Below are positions 1 to 6,565 of a stretch of 7,413 nt of DNA, piece after piece. The stretch comes from Acidobacteriota bacterium (GTDB lineage: Bacteria; Acidobacteriota; Vicinamibacteria; Vicinamibacterales; JAFNAJ01), in the NCBI GenBank assembly GCA_017860085.1, contig JAFNAJ010000121.1, positions 1-7,413 on the forward strand. The letters run 5' to 3'. The first letter of the stretch is position 1, and every line of letters starts with the position of its first letter. The position numbers were made by a program, and so were the translations under genes. A model generated the notes under the pieces. That model did no database searches, was not told where the DNA came from, and saw nothing but the letters and a program-made list of their open reading frames with translations.

Positions 1-1
1 C

Positions 2-1108
2 GGGGACAAGTATCGCGCGATGCTGCCGGCGCTGAACAACCGGTCCGACCTGAACTGGTTGCTCTCCCAGATGGTCGGCGAGCTGTGCGTGTCGCACACC
101 TATGTCTCGGGCGGGGATTTCAGCCCGGCGTCGACGCCGCAGTCCCTCGTGTACACAGGCTACCTCGGGGCCGACATCACCGCGGACGCGAGCGGGTACC
201 CGCGACTCGCGCGCATCTTCGGGCCGACGGCCTACAATCGCGACATCACCGGCCCTCTCGCGAGGCCCGACTTCGACATCAAGGCCGGCGACTACCTGAT
301 CGCCATCGATGGCCACGACCTCAAGGGGGAGACGCCCTACCGCTACCTGCAGGTCACCCGCGGCCAGAAGGTCGCCGTCACAGTCAACCGCACCCCGTCG
401 GCGGCCGGCGCGAAGACGTACGAGATCGAGCCGATCCGCTCCGAGTCCGACCTCCGCTACAACCGCTGGATTGCCGAGAACATCGCTGCCGTGCAGAAGG
501 CGTCCAACGGCGACCTGGGCTACATGCACATCACCGCGATGAGCTCCAACAACACCGGCCAGTTCGACAAGTACTGGCGGGCGTTCCGCGACCGGAAGGG
601 CCTCGTCATCGACGTGCGCGGCAACGGCGGCGGGTGGACCGAGTACTTCATCATCGACAAGCTCGAGCGGAAGATGGTTGCCCACAACACCTTGCGGGGC
701 ATGGTGCCGTTCCGGTACCCGGGCTCGATCACGACGGGCCCGCTCGCGGTAGTCACCAACGAGTACAACGGGTCGGACGGCGAGGCGTTCGTCGAGCACT
801 TCAAGGCACGCAAGCTGGGCACGGTCATCGGCGTCCCGTCGTGGGGCGGACTGGTGGGCATCATCAACGGCCAGACGACAATCGACAACGGCACCATTCA
901 CCAGTCGAACAACGCGTTCTACAACGAGAAGGGCCAGTGGCTGGTCGAGAACCACGGCGCCGACCCCGACCTGCTCGTCGACAACGACCCCGCGTCGGCC
1001 GCCGCTGGCAAGGACGCGCAGCTCGACAAGGCCATCGAGGTCCTGCTCAAGCAGATCAAAGAGAAGCCGTTCACCTGGCCGCCGGTGCCGAAGTACCCCA
1101 TCAGATAG
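2..1108 (+). CDS. Tricorn-like S41 family peptidase, C-terminal part (5' partial)
   Basis: Serine protease of the tricorn type (MEROPS S41B), which in characterised members degrades peptides to short products. The frame is already open at base 2 (GDKYRA precedes the Met at 20), so this Met is internal and the N-terminal propeller domains lie outside the window. Counting from that Met: the Ser-His pair S25-H26 sits in the motif GELCVSHTYV and matches tricorn Ser745/His746; residues about 45-140 form a PDZ-like domain (KAGDYLIAIDG); residues about 165-330 are the S41 core, with the nucleophile S252 in NEYNGSDGEAF (tricorn Ser965) and E310 in LVENHGADPD (tricorn Glu1023). All four catalytic positions are therefore present and the fragment looks active. 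A Cys (C23) lies near the catalytic His. The stop codon (1106-1108) lies inside the first unit of a 7-bp repeat array. Family assignment is firm; substrate is unknown. Confidence 0.93.
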   Translation, partial: GDKYRAMLPALNNRSDLNWLLSQMVGELCVSHTYVSGGDFSPASTPQSLVYTGYLGADITADASGYPRLARIFGPTAYNRDITGPLARPDFDIKAGDYLIAIDGHDLKGETPYRYLQVTRGQKVAVTVNRTPSAAGAKTYEIEPIRSESDLRYNRWIAENIAAVQKASNGDLGYMHITAMSSNNTGQFDKYWRAFRDRKGLVIDVRGNGGGWTEYFIIDKLERKMVAHNTLRGMVPFRYPGSITTGPLAVVTNEYNGSDGEAFVEHFKARKLGTVIGVPSWGGLVGIINGQTTIDNGTIHQSNNAFYNEKGQWLVENHGADPDLLVDNDPASAAAGKDAQLDKAIEVLLKQIKEKPFTWPPVPKYPIR

Positions 1109-1145
1109 GGGCTAGGGACAAGGGGCTAGGGACAAGGGACAAGAC
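1104..1145. repeat. Heptanucleotide tandem repeat, unit about ACAAGGG / GCTAGGG
   Basis: Six consecutive 7-bp units read GATAGGG, GCTAGGG, ACAAGGG, GCTAGGG, ACAAGGG, ACAAGAC. The first unit contains the TAG stop codon of the peptidase gene. Two unit variants alternate (GCTAGGG and ACAAGGG), so the array also has a 14-bp higher-order period. The pattern fades after 1145 into ACGGGG-type sequence. No function can be read from it. Confidence 0.85.
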
Positions 1146-1170
1146 ACGGGGCTGGGCAGACACGGAGCTG

Positions 1171-1255
1171 CCAGAAGCAGGAAGCCAGAAGGCAATGGAT
1201 CAGCGGAGCACGCCTGGCTTCTGGCTTCTGGCTTCTGGATTCTGCCTCCTTCTGG
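1171..1255. repeat. Heptad repeats CCAGAAG / CTTCTGG arranged as a long inverted repeat
   Basis: The left arm (1171-1191) is three 7-bp units CCAGAAG, CAGGAAG, CCAGAAG. The right arm (1218-1238) is three perfect CTTCTGG units, the reverse complement, followed by a degenerate ATTCTGC (1239-1245) and a further CTTCTGG (1249-1255). The two 21-base arms pair at 19 of 21 positions around a 26-base loop, so a transcript here could form a strong hairpin. It lies between two + strand genes and has no clear U-tract, so a Rho-independent terminator is possible but unproven. The last unit runs directly into the ribosome binding site of the following gene. Confidence 0.82.
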
Positions 1256-1257
1256 AG
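1254..1257 (+). promoter_or_regulatory. Ribosome binding site of the flavin oxidoreductase gene
   Basis: GGAG lies seven bases before the ATG at 1265 and supports that start. Its first two bases are the last two of a CTTCTGG repeat unit, so the repeat array directly abuts the translation start region. Confidence 0.65.
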
Positions 1258-1264
1258 ATCGAAG

Positions 1265-2263
1265 ATGCCGACGCTGTTCTCGCCGCTGTCGTTCGCAGGG
1301 CTGACGCTGCGCAACCGCGTCGCGATGCCGCCCATGTGGTCGGGCAAGGCCACGGCGGAAGGTCTTGTGACGCCCGCGATCATCGAGTACCACCGCGTGC
1401 GCGCGGCGGCTGGCACAGCGCTCATCATCGTCGAACATGCGTTTGTCCACCTGCAGGGCAGGCATTCGAGCACCCAGATCGGTGTCCACGATGACGCGTG
1501 CGTCGAGGGGCTGTCGAAGCTCGCCGCGGCCATCCGCGCGGAAGGCTCGGTGGCGTGCCTGCAGATCTCCCACGCGGGGGCCCGAGCCTCCTCCCGCGTG
1601 ACCGGCCTGCCCGTGGTCGCACCCTCCGCGGTCGCCACGACGCGTGAAGCGAACCCCGACGCGCCGGCTGAAATGAGCCGCGCCGGGATCGACGAGGCCG
1701 TCGACGCGTTCGCCGGGGCGGCCGCGCGGGCACGGACGGCGGGCTTCAGCGCGGTCGAGATCCACGCCGCTCACGGGTTCCTGCTGTCGCAGTTCCTCTC
1801 GCCGCTCACGAACCGCCGCGCCGACGAGTACGGCGGCGACCACGAGCGGCGGAGCCGTCTTCACTTGACGGTGCTCGCGGCCGCGCGGCAACGGGCGGGC
1901 AAGGACTTCCCCGTGTTCGTCCGCCTCGGGATGCACGACGAGCGCCCGGGCGGTCTCACGCTCTCGCCTGCCTGCTGGACGGCCTCGCAGCTCGTGGCTG
2001 GAGGCGCCGCGCTCATCGACGTCTCAGGCGGACTGGCGGGTTCGGACGATCCCGGGCGAGGGCCGGGCTACTTCGTGGGCTACGCCGAGGCGCTGAAAGG
2101 GGTTGTGGACGTACCGGTCCTCGTCGCCGGCGGCATCGCCGATCCGCGGATGGCCGATCTCATCGTCCGCTCCCGGCGCGCCGACATCGTCGGCATCGGG
2201 CGGGCGATGCTGGAGGACCCGGACTGGACGCGCACCGCGGCCGCGGCGCTCGGTCAGGCCTGA
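1265..2263 (+). CDS. NADH:flavin oxidoreductase, Old Yellow Enzyme family (YqjM-like)
   Basis: Single-domain FMN-dependent ene-reductase-type protein of 332 residues, normal for a soluble one-domain OYE. Visible family features: the N-terminal strand LFSPLSFAGLTLRNRVAMPPM, QISHAG (100-105, FMN/substrate side), the signature EIHAAHGFLLSQFLSPLTN (165-183) with the paired histidines H167 and H170, DEYGG (187-191), FVRLG (218-222), VAGGI (287-291) and GIGRAML (310-316) of the phosphate-binding end. Members reduce activated C=C bonds with NAD(P)H. Two oddities: the Tyr that follows the second His by two residues in YqjM (HAAHGY) and acts as proton donor is Phe172 here, and the YqjM flavin-tuning Cys and nearby Tyr (PMCMYS) are replaced (PMWSGK). 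There is no iron-sulfur or second nucleotide-binding domain, so it is not a full 2,4-dienoyl-CoA reductase. The natural substrate cannot be inferred. The 3' end overlaps the convergent membrane-protein gene by 10 bp. Confidence 0.93.
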   Translation: MPTLFSPLSFAGLTLRNRVAMPPMWSGKATAEGLVTPAIIEYHRVRAAAGTALIIVEHAFVHLQGRHSSTQIGVHDDACVEGLSKLAAAIRAEGSVACLQISHAGARASSRVTGLPVVAPSAVATTREANPDAPAEMSRAGIDEAVDAFAGAAARARTAGFSAVEIHAAHGFLLSQFLSPLTNRRADEYGGDHERRSRLHLTVLAAARQRAGKDFPVFVRLGMHDERPGGLTLSPACWTASQLVAGGAALIDVSGGLAGSDDPGRGPGYFVGYAEALKGVVDVPVLVAGGIADPRMADLIVRSRRADIVGIGRAMLEDPDWTRTAAAALGQA

Positions 2264-3984
2264 CGGCGGCGCATCCGAGGCGCCATGATGAGGGCCGCGC
2301 CGTAGAGCGCGAGCGCGACAAACAGGGTGGCCGGCCGCGAGTGCATGAAGTCTTGCGCCGCCATCTTGAGGCCGATGCCGACCAGCAGCGGGTAGACGAG
2401 CCAGTCCCACTCGCGGAACCCCGGGTGCCTCCCGGTCCAGGCCACCACGAGCGCGGCGACCGCCAGGACGCCGGTGCGGATCGTCGCCAGCATGCCGAGG
2501 TCAATCGAGCCGTCCGGTTGGCGGGCCAACGCCGACGCCAGGTAGCCGACGAGCGTCCCGCCCGCCGAAAGGACCAGCACCAGCACGATCGCGAAGCGCG
2601 GCACCCGGGCCCACGCGCTGCCGTCGCTCGCGGGCTCCCGCGCAGCGAGCCAGGCCGACGCGGCCGATGCGCCGAGCACGACGAGCATGGCCGGGCTCGG
2701 GAGCGGCCACGGCGGCCCCGCGCCGGCCAGCACCTCCCGGATGTCATAACCGACGGCCCCTGACACGATGGCGGCTGCCGCCAGGTAGACGGCGGCGTGG
2801 ATCAGCAGAAAGAGGCGGCCGATGCGCGACCACGCCGCGCTGCACACGACGGCGAGCGCCGCCAGCACCCCCGTCACGGCAGGGCCCGGCAAGAGGGCCG
2901 TCACACCGACGAGCACCAGGACGACGGCCAACGAGGTGTAGAAGTAGACGTTGCGCCCGCGGTTCTGCTGGCGCTCGATGAAGGCGAACGCCACGCCGTA
3001 GCAGGCGACGCCGATGATGACGCTCGTCACGCCAAGCGCGGCCGCCCCTGACCCGGTGGCCCGCGTCACCGACAGCGCGCCGCCAAGGCCCACGGCGAGC
3101 GCAGCCACGGTCTGCACCACCTCGAACGGGATGACGTTGCGGCCGCGGACCAGCGTCCTGATCGCGATGCTGGCGAGATACGCGCCAATCAGGGTCACCT
3201 GCACGGCCAGTGCCGCAGCGGGCGTCTCCTGCGGCTGGGGCGCCAGCGCCCGCATCGTGACGCCGACCACCACGATATCGGCCACCGCCGCGACCGGCCA
3301 TCGCACCAGCAGCCAGTCGAGCGAGTACCCCATCCACAGCGCCGCCACGCCGAACAGGATCAAGAAGAACGCGTGCGGCACCACCACGCCCGTCCTGGCG
3401 AGGATGACGACGGAGGTGGGAACGGCGATCGCGACGGCAATCCAAGCCAGCGTCTGCAGCCGCCGCCGCCACGCCACCGCCAGAATGCCCGCCGTGAGGA
3501 CGGCAAGCGCCGCCGCACTGGCCGCCCCGGAGAGGACCTTGAAGTGCGTCGTTGCCTCGAGGACGACGGGAAACGCCACCATCGCCGCGCCCACGCCGTG
3601 GAAGACGGCGCTGGGTCTCCGTCCCGCTCGCCCCGCCCGGTCGGCGAAAACGAGCCACACCAGCCCGTACGCAAGGCCGAGCGCCACGCCGGCGGCCGGC
3701 GCGATGGCGCCAGTGTCGGTCATGGCGCGGAGCAGGTACGCCCCGCCCAACACGATGAAGAGGCGGCCGGCGAGCGAGAGCACGGCGACCGGATCGCGCC
3801 AGCCGCGGGCCACTGGAGCGGCTTCAGCCGACACCGTGCCGGCCGCGGCCGCACCGGCATCGGGTTCGGCCGCTTCAGCCGACGCGGCCCGGCCCTCGAG
3901 GTGCGCGAGGCGCGCTTCCAGATGACGAACCGACGACCGCAGGTCGTCGATGGCGGTTTCCAGCGCGGCTAGCCTGTCGTTCAC
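2254..3984 (-). CDS. Multi-span membrane protein with N-terminal coiled coil, DUF2339-like
   Basis: A 576-residue protein of unknown function. Residues 1-35 are a Leu-rich amphipathic helix likely to form a coiled coil (LAALETAIDDLRSSV, then HLEARLAHLE). Residues 36-62 are an Ala/Glu-rich linker. From about 66 to the end there are roughly 16-18 hydrophobic segments, for example 66-86, 94-113, 155-171, 177-196, 203-222, 257-278, 315-336, 349-366, 390-410, 464-485, 500-517 and 551-568. The Arg-rich tail (MRRRQA) suggests a cytoplasmic C-terminus. The coiled coil plus the LAGRLFIVLGGAYLLRAM first span recalls DUF2339 membrane proteins; I judge this by eye only. The start is GTG, chosen because a strong Shine-Dalgarno sequence lies just upstream. 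It begins 70 bases after the NrfD-type gene on the same strand, so it may be the last gene of that operon, but nothing in its residues shows haem, iron-sulfur or quinone binding. Confidence 0.85.
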   Translation of the reverse strand: MNDRLAALETAIDDLRSSVRHLEARLAHLEGRAASAEAAEPDAGAAAAGTVSAEAAPVARGWRDPVAVLSLAGRLFIVLGGAYLLRAMTDTGAIAPAAGVALGLAYGLVWLVFADRAGRAGRRPSAVFHGVGAAMVAFPVVLEATTHFKVLSGAASAAALAVLTAGILAVAWRRRLQTLAWIAVAIAVPTSVVILARTGVVVPHAFFLILFGVAALWMGYSLDWLLVRWPVAAVADIVVVGVTMRALAPQPQETPAAALAVQVTLIGAYLASIAIRTLVRGRNVIPFEVVQTVAALAVGLGGALSVTRATGSGAAALGVTSVIIGVACYGVAFAFIERQQNRGRNVYFYTSLAVVLVLVGVTALLPGPAVTGVLAALAVVCSAAWSRIGRLFLLIHAAVYLAAAAIVSGAVGYDIREVLAGAGPPWPLPSPAMLVVLGASAASAWLAAREPASDGSAWARVPRFAIVLVLVLSAGGTLVGYLASALARQPDGSIDLGMLATIRTGVLAVAALVVAWTGRHPGFREWDWLVYPLLVGIGLKMAAQDFMHSRPATLFVALALYGAALIMAPRMRRRQA

Positions 3985-3988
3985 GGAA

Positions 3989-3997
3989 CCTCCTCCC
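3989..3997 (-). promoter_or_regulatory. Strong ribosome binding site supporting a GTG start
   Basis: On the minus strand the sequence reads GGGAGGAGG, then TTCC, then GTG. This near-perfect Shine-Dalgarno sequence four bases from the codon decides for the GTG start of the DUF2339-like protein. Confidence 0.75.
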
Positions 3998-4003
3998 GTC
4001 GCG

Positions 4004-4023
4004 GCCGGCGGCGGACAGCCGGC
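4004..4023 (-). other. Short GC hairpin between the NrfD-type gene and the DUF2339-like gene
   Basis: Two GCCGGC hexamers (4004-4009 and 4018-4023), each self-complementary, can pair around an 8-base loop in the 70-base spacer. No U-tract follows on the minus strand, so it is not a convincing Rho-independent terminator; it could be an mRNA processing or stability element, or chance in GC-rich DNA. Confidence 0.3.
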
Positions 4024-4054
4024 TCCCGACAGTCCCGCAAAGCCCGGCCTGTCG

Positions 4055-5236
4055 TCATCCCTGGGCGTGAGTGCCCCTGTCGCCCTCGCCGTGCCCCCAG
4101 GGCGGCAGCAGGCGGATGAGCACCCCGAGAATCACAAACGGCAGGATCATCAGCACGATGGCCGGCAGCAGGCCCTCGCGCGTCGCGAATTCCATCTTGT
4201 AGGTCGTGTACCCGAGGAAGCTCTTCGAGAAGAGCTGTCCGCCGATCACCACGTTCCACCGCATGGCAAAGATGCCCATGAGCGTCAGGCTGCCCGCGAG
4301 CACGTAGAGCGCGCGCCGCGTCTTCTCGCGGAACGTGACGAGCTGCGACAGGCCGAGCAGCACGAGCGGAACGAGCGTGCCCAGGATGATCTGCAGGACG
4401 ATCTGCGACGTGAACAGCCGCGTTTTGACCATGAAATCCAGGGCACGGAACGACTCGTCCGCCTCGTACAGCCGGTGAATGAGGTCCAGCATCTCGAGCG
4501 AGAAGTCGACGAGGAACGCGTAGTAGAGGTACTTCGCGATGGTGTCGACGCACGGCATGTCGACGGGCACCCGCCTCAACCAGCACGTGACGAAATACAG
4601 GAGCAGGATGCACGCGATGCCCGACACGATCGCGGAGAACAGGAACACGATGGGCATCAGGGGCGTCGACCACCACGGATTCGCTTTGATCGATCCGAAG
4701 ATGAATCCCACGTACCCGTGCAGCAGGAACGCGGACGGAATGCCGATGACGGTCAGGGCGCGGCCCAGCCGGTCGTCGAGTTTCAGCGCGGACTCGCTGA
4801 TGTTGTCCGACCAGAGCGCCATCGCCCCGTAGAGCAGCCTGGCAAACCCCGTGCTCGCGCGCCACTTCAGGACGATGTCGCGGCGGTAGTCGAGCCATAT
4901 CTCCAGCACCAAGACGACCATGAGGTACCAGAGATAGACGAAGCCGAACATCGCCATCGCCGACTGCGTGTGCGGCGTCAGGTACATCTCGAGGGACCGT
5001 TCCGGGTGGCCGAGATGCAGCTGCAGCGGCAGCGGCGCCACCAGCAGGAACGCGAGGGCCGTCAGCAGGGCCAGCCGGTAGGTCGGCTTCACCGCCTGGA
5101 CGTTGAACACGCGCTCGAGGGACGCGAGGATGAACGCGCCCGCCACCAGGCCCGTGATGAACGGGTACAGGACGATGAGCACGCTCCACTGGAGTTCGAG
5201 CTCGTTCGGGTAGATGAACCCTTCTACGCCTGGCAT
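4055..5236 (-). CDS. nrfD: NrfD/PsrC-family quinone-interacting integral membrane subunit
   Basis: A 393-residue integral membrane protein that in this family exchanges electrons and protons between the quinone pool and a periplasmic iron-sulfur partner. About nine hydrophobic segments are visible: 18-40, 55-76, 92-115, 158-182, 192-217, 232-254, 275-299, 307-327 and 355-378. Family landmarks are the first span WSVLIVLYPFITGLVAGAFI, HLGHPER (74-80), NPWWSTPLMPIVFLFSAIVSG (186-206) and the late motif RWNVVIGGQLFSKS (326-339), which resembles the HybB/DsrP/NrfD type. The tail after 380 is hydrophilic and Gly/His-rich. Its start is supported by AAGGA six bases upstream. It follows the iron-sulfur gene by 81 bases on the same strand. 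With the two upstream genes it makes a complete quinone-to-haem module. The direction of electron flow (quinol oxidation or quinone reduction) cannot be read from sequence. Confidence 0.93.
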   Translation of the reverse strand: MPGVEGFIYPNELELQWSVLIVLYPFITGLVAGAFILASLERVFNVQAVKPTYRLALLTALAFLLVAPLPLQLHLGHPERSLEMYLTPHTQSAMAMFGFVYLWYLMVVLVLEIWLDYRRDIVLKWRASTGFARLLYGAMALWSDNISESALKLDDRLGRALTVIGIPSAFLLHGYVGFIFGSIKANPWWSTPLMPIVFLFSAIVSGIACILLLYFVTCWLRRVPVDMPCVDTIAKYLYYAFLVDFSLEMLDLIHRLYEADESFRALDFMVKTRLFTSQIVLQIILGTLVPLVLLGLSQLVTFREKTRRALYVLAGSLTLMGIFAMRWNVVIGGQLFSKSFLGYTTYKMEFATREGLLPAIVLMILPFVILGVLIRLLPPWGHGEGDRGTHAQG

Positions 5237-5239
5237 ACG

Positions 5240-5257
5240 CGGTCCTTTCCGGGACCG
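5240..5257 (-). promoter_or_regulatory. Ribosome binding site of the NrfD-type gene inside a small hairpin
   Basis: The minus strand carries AAGGA (complement of 5243-5247) six bases before the ATG at 5236. The same bases form part of a six-base-pair stem (5240-5245 with 5252-5257, loop of six), so the Shine-Dalgarno sequence could be partly masked when the stem forms. The ribosome binding site is well supported; masking is inference. Confidence 0.5.
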
Positions 5258-5313
5258 GTTTCACAACCCGCGTCGCGCGGCTGGACGACGCCGCAGGAGC
5301 GGGCCGGGAAACC
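5257..5313 (-). other. Structured intercistronic spacer between Fe-S and NrfD-type genes
   Basis: The 81-base spacer holds nested inverted repeats: an outer pair GGTTTC (5257-5262) / GAAACC (5308-5313) and an inner pair GCGTCG (5270-5275) / CGACGC (5286-5291, loop of ten). These could fold into a two-tier stem in the transcript. Short six-base stems are easy to find by chance at this GC content, so support is modest. Confidence 0.3.
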
Positions 5314-5317
5314 TCTG

Positions 5318-6082
5318 CTAACGAACCGAGCCGTCGAGGCCGTTGTAGTACATCTTCGATCCCGTCGCCATCTGCGGCTTCAGCACCTGCACCTTGTGCT
5401 CGCGCAGGAACGCGTGAATCGGGTCGTTCTTGTCCTTCAGGTCGGCCAGCACGCGCGCGCCGGTCGGGCACGTCTCGCAGCAGGCCGTCGTCAGGCCCTT
5501 GGTGATGCGGTGGTAGCACAGGCTGCACTTGTCCACCGTGTGCGTGCGCGGATCGATGAAACGGCAGCCGTAGGGGCAGGCCTGGACGCAATAGCGGCAT
5601 CCGAGGCAGTACGACTTGTCGACCAGCACGACGCCATCCTGGCTTTCGAAGGTGGCGCCAACCGGGCAGACCTGCACGCACGGCGAGTGTGCGCAGTGGT
5701 TGCACAGCTTCGGGACGTAGAACATCTTCAGGTTCGGGTCGCGCACCTCGCGCTCGTGGAAGCCGTCGTAGCCGCCGTTCGGCGATTCCACCTTCGGGTG
5801 CTCGTAGTCAGCCGGGTCCACCACGTAGCGCTCGACCCACGTACGGAAGGTGAACGCCTCGTGCGGAACGTCGTTCTCGGTCTTGCATGCCCGCACGCAG
5901 GTGCCGCAGCCGATGCACTTCTCGATGTCGACGGCCATCCCCCACCAGTGGTCGGTGGCCCTGTAGTTCGGCGCCTCTTCCGGCCGGCCCGCCAGCACGT
6001 GCTCCCATGCGATGGCGGCCGAAGCCGTGAGGACGAGCAGCTTGCCGGTCTGGCCGAGGAATGTCCGTCGGTCCTGGTCCAT
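5318..6082 (-). CDS. Tat-exported ferredoxin-like protein with four [4Fe-4S] sites (NrfC/HybA/DsrO type)
   Basis: A 254-residue electron-transfer subunit that should sit on the periplasmic face, linking the NrfD-type membrane protein to the cytochrome. The N-terminus MDQDRRTFLGQTGKLLVLTA has the twin-arginine pair (R5-R6) followed by a hydrophobic stretch, with no clear signal-peptidase site, so it may stay membrane-tethered. Sixteen cluster cysteines are all present: C56, C59, C62, C66; C127, C130, C135, C139; C159, C162, C165, C169; and C186, C189, C201, C205 with the usual 11-residue gap. C173 and C202 are extra. A segment of about 60 residues (67-126) separates the first Cys group from the rest. 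A weak GAGG seven bases before the ATG overlaps the intergenic gap; the cytochrome gene ends only 12 bases upstream, so translation is probably coupled. It lacks any catalytic domain and belongs to the NrfC/PhsB/TtrB/HybA/DsrO group. Confidence 0.95.
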   Translation of the reverse strand: MDQDRRTFLGQTGKLLVLTASAAIAWEHVLAGRPEEAPNYRATDHWWGMAVDIEKCIGCGTCVRACKTENDVPHEAFTFRTWVERYVVDPADYEHPKVESPNGGYDGFHEREVRDPNLKMFYVPKLCNHCAHSPCVQVCPVGATFESQDGVVLVDKSYCLGCRYCVQACPYGCRFIDPRTHTVDKCSLCYHRITKGLTTACCETCPTGARVLADLKDKNDPIHAFLREHKVQVLKPQMATGSKMYYNGLDGSVR

Positions 6083-6094
6083 GGTTCGGCCTCG

Positions 6095-6556
6095 TCAGGA
6101 GATCTTCGGGTTGTGGACCGCGTGGCACGCGGCGCACGAGCCCTCGGGGGCGTGCTCTTCGGGCACGACCTGCGGGAAGGACTTCGGCTTCGAGATGTTC
6201 GCCGAATGGCAGCTGATGCACGTCCTGCGGGGATCGGGCCTGACCGGCTTCTGGCCGTCCGGGTTCGACGCGTGCGCCGCCAGCGCCCCGTGGCAGGATT
6301 CGCACGCAACGCGGACGTGCTTGCCCCTCGCTCGCAGTTCGGCCACGTCGGCATGGCACTCGACGCAGACGGCCTGGCCGGCATACACGATCGGACGCGC
6401 CATGTTGTCCGGAACGGCGCCGGTGCGGTAGTGGCCGAGTTCGCCGAAGTCGGCGGGCACCATCAGCCAGCGCAGGACCAGGAACGCGGTGATGCCGACC
6501 GCGAACAGGCCAGCCATGCGAACCAGATGGACGTAGTCCGAAGCCCGTGGCTTCAT
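6095..6556 (-). CDS. Membrane-anchored tetrahaem cytochrome c
   Basis: A 153-residue c-type cytochrome, first gene of the apparent operon. Residues about 14-33 (MAGLFAVGITAFLVLRWLMV) form one uncleaved-looking membrane anchor; the rest should be periplasmic. Four CxxCH haem c motifs are seen: C64-H68 (CVECH), C85-H89 (CESCH), C113-H117 (CISCH) and C141-H145 (CAACH). Additional His residues (H80, H95, H135, H148) could supply sixth ligands for bis-His haems. Size and anchor fit small quinone-module cytochromes rather than the large NrfA-type catalytic enzymes, so it most likely takes electrons from (or gives them to) the adjacent iron-sulfur protein. The neighbouring order cytochrome, Fe-S, NrfD matches E. 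coli NrfB-NrfC-NrfD and Geobacter CbcSTU. The ATG at 6556 is preceded very closely by GGGGGAGG; an internal Met14 is a weaker alternative because it has no ribosome binding site. Confidence 0.93.
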   Translation of the reverse strand: MKPRASDYVHLVRMAGLFAVGITAFLVLRWLMVPADFGELGHYRTGAVPDNMARPIVYAGQAVCVECHADVAELRARGKHVRVACESCHGALAAHASNPDGQKPVRPDPRRTCISCHSANISKPKSFPQVVPEEHAPEGSCAACHAVHNPKIS

Positions 6557-6557
6557 G

Positions 6558-6565
6558 CCTCCCCC
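6558..6565 (-). promoter_or_regulatory. Unusually close ribosome binding site of the tetrahaem cytochrome gene
   Basis: The minus strand reads GGGGGAGG, one C, then ATG. The purine run is a good Shine-Dalgarno match but sits one base from the start codon, where five to eight is usual. The upstream G-run could pair in a better register, or initiation may be inefficient. Confidence 0.5.

Noticed and set aside
85..1494. A 469-codon open frame on the + strand running across the peptidase gene and the repeat spacer
   Set aside because: Out of frame with a catalytic-motif-complete peptidase and rich in Arg/His/Gly/Pro; it is a high-GC shadow frame.
3014..3925. A 303-codon + strand frame opposite the DUF2339-like gene
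   Set aside because: Ala/Thr/Arg-rich antisense shadow; the minus-strand frame has coherent membrane segments, a coiled coil and a strong ribosome binding site.
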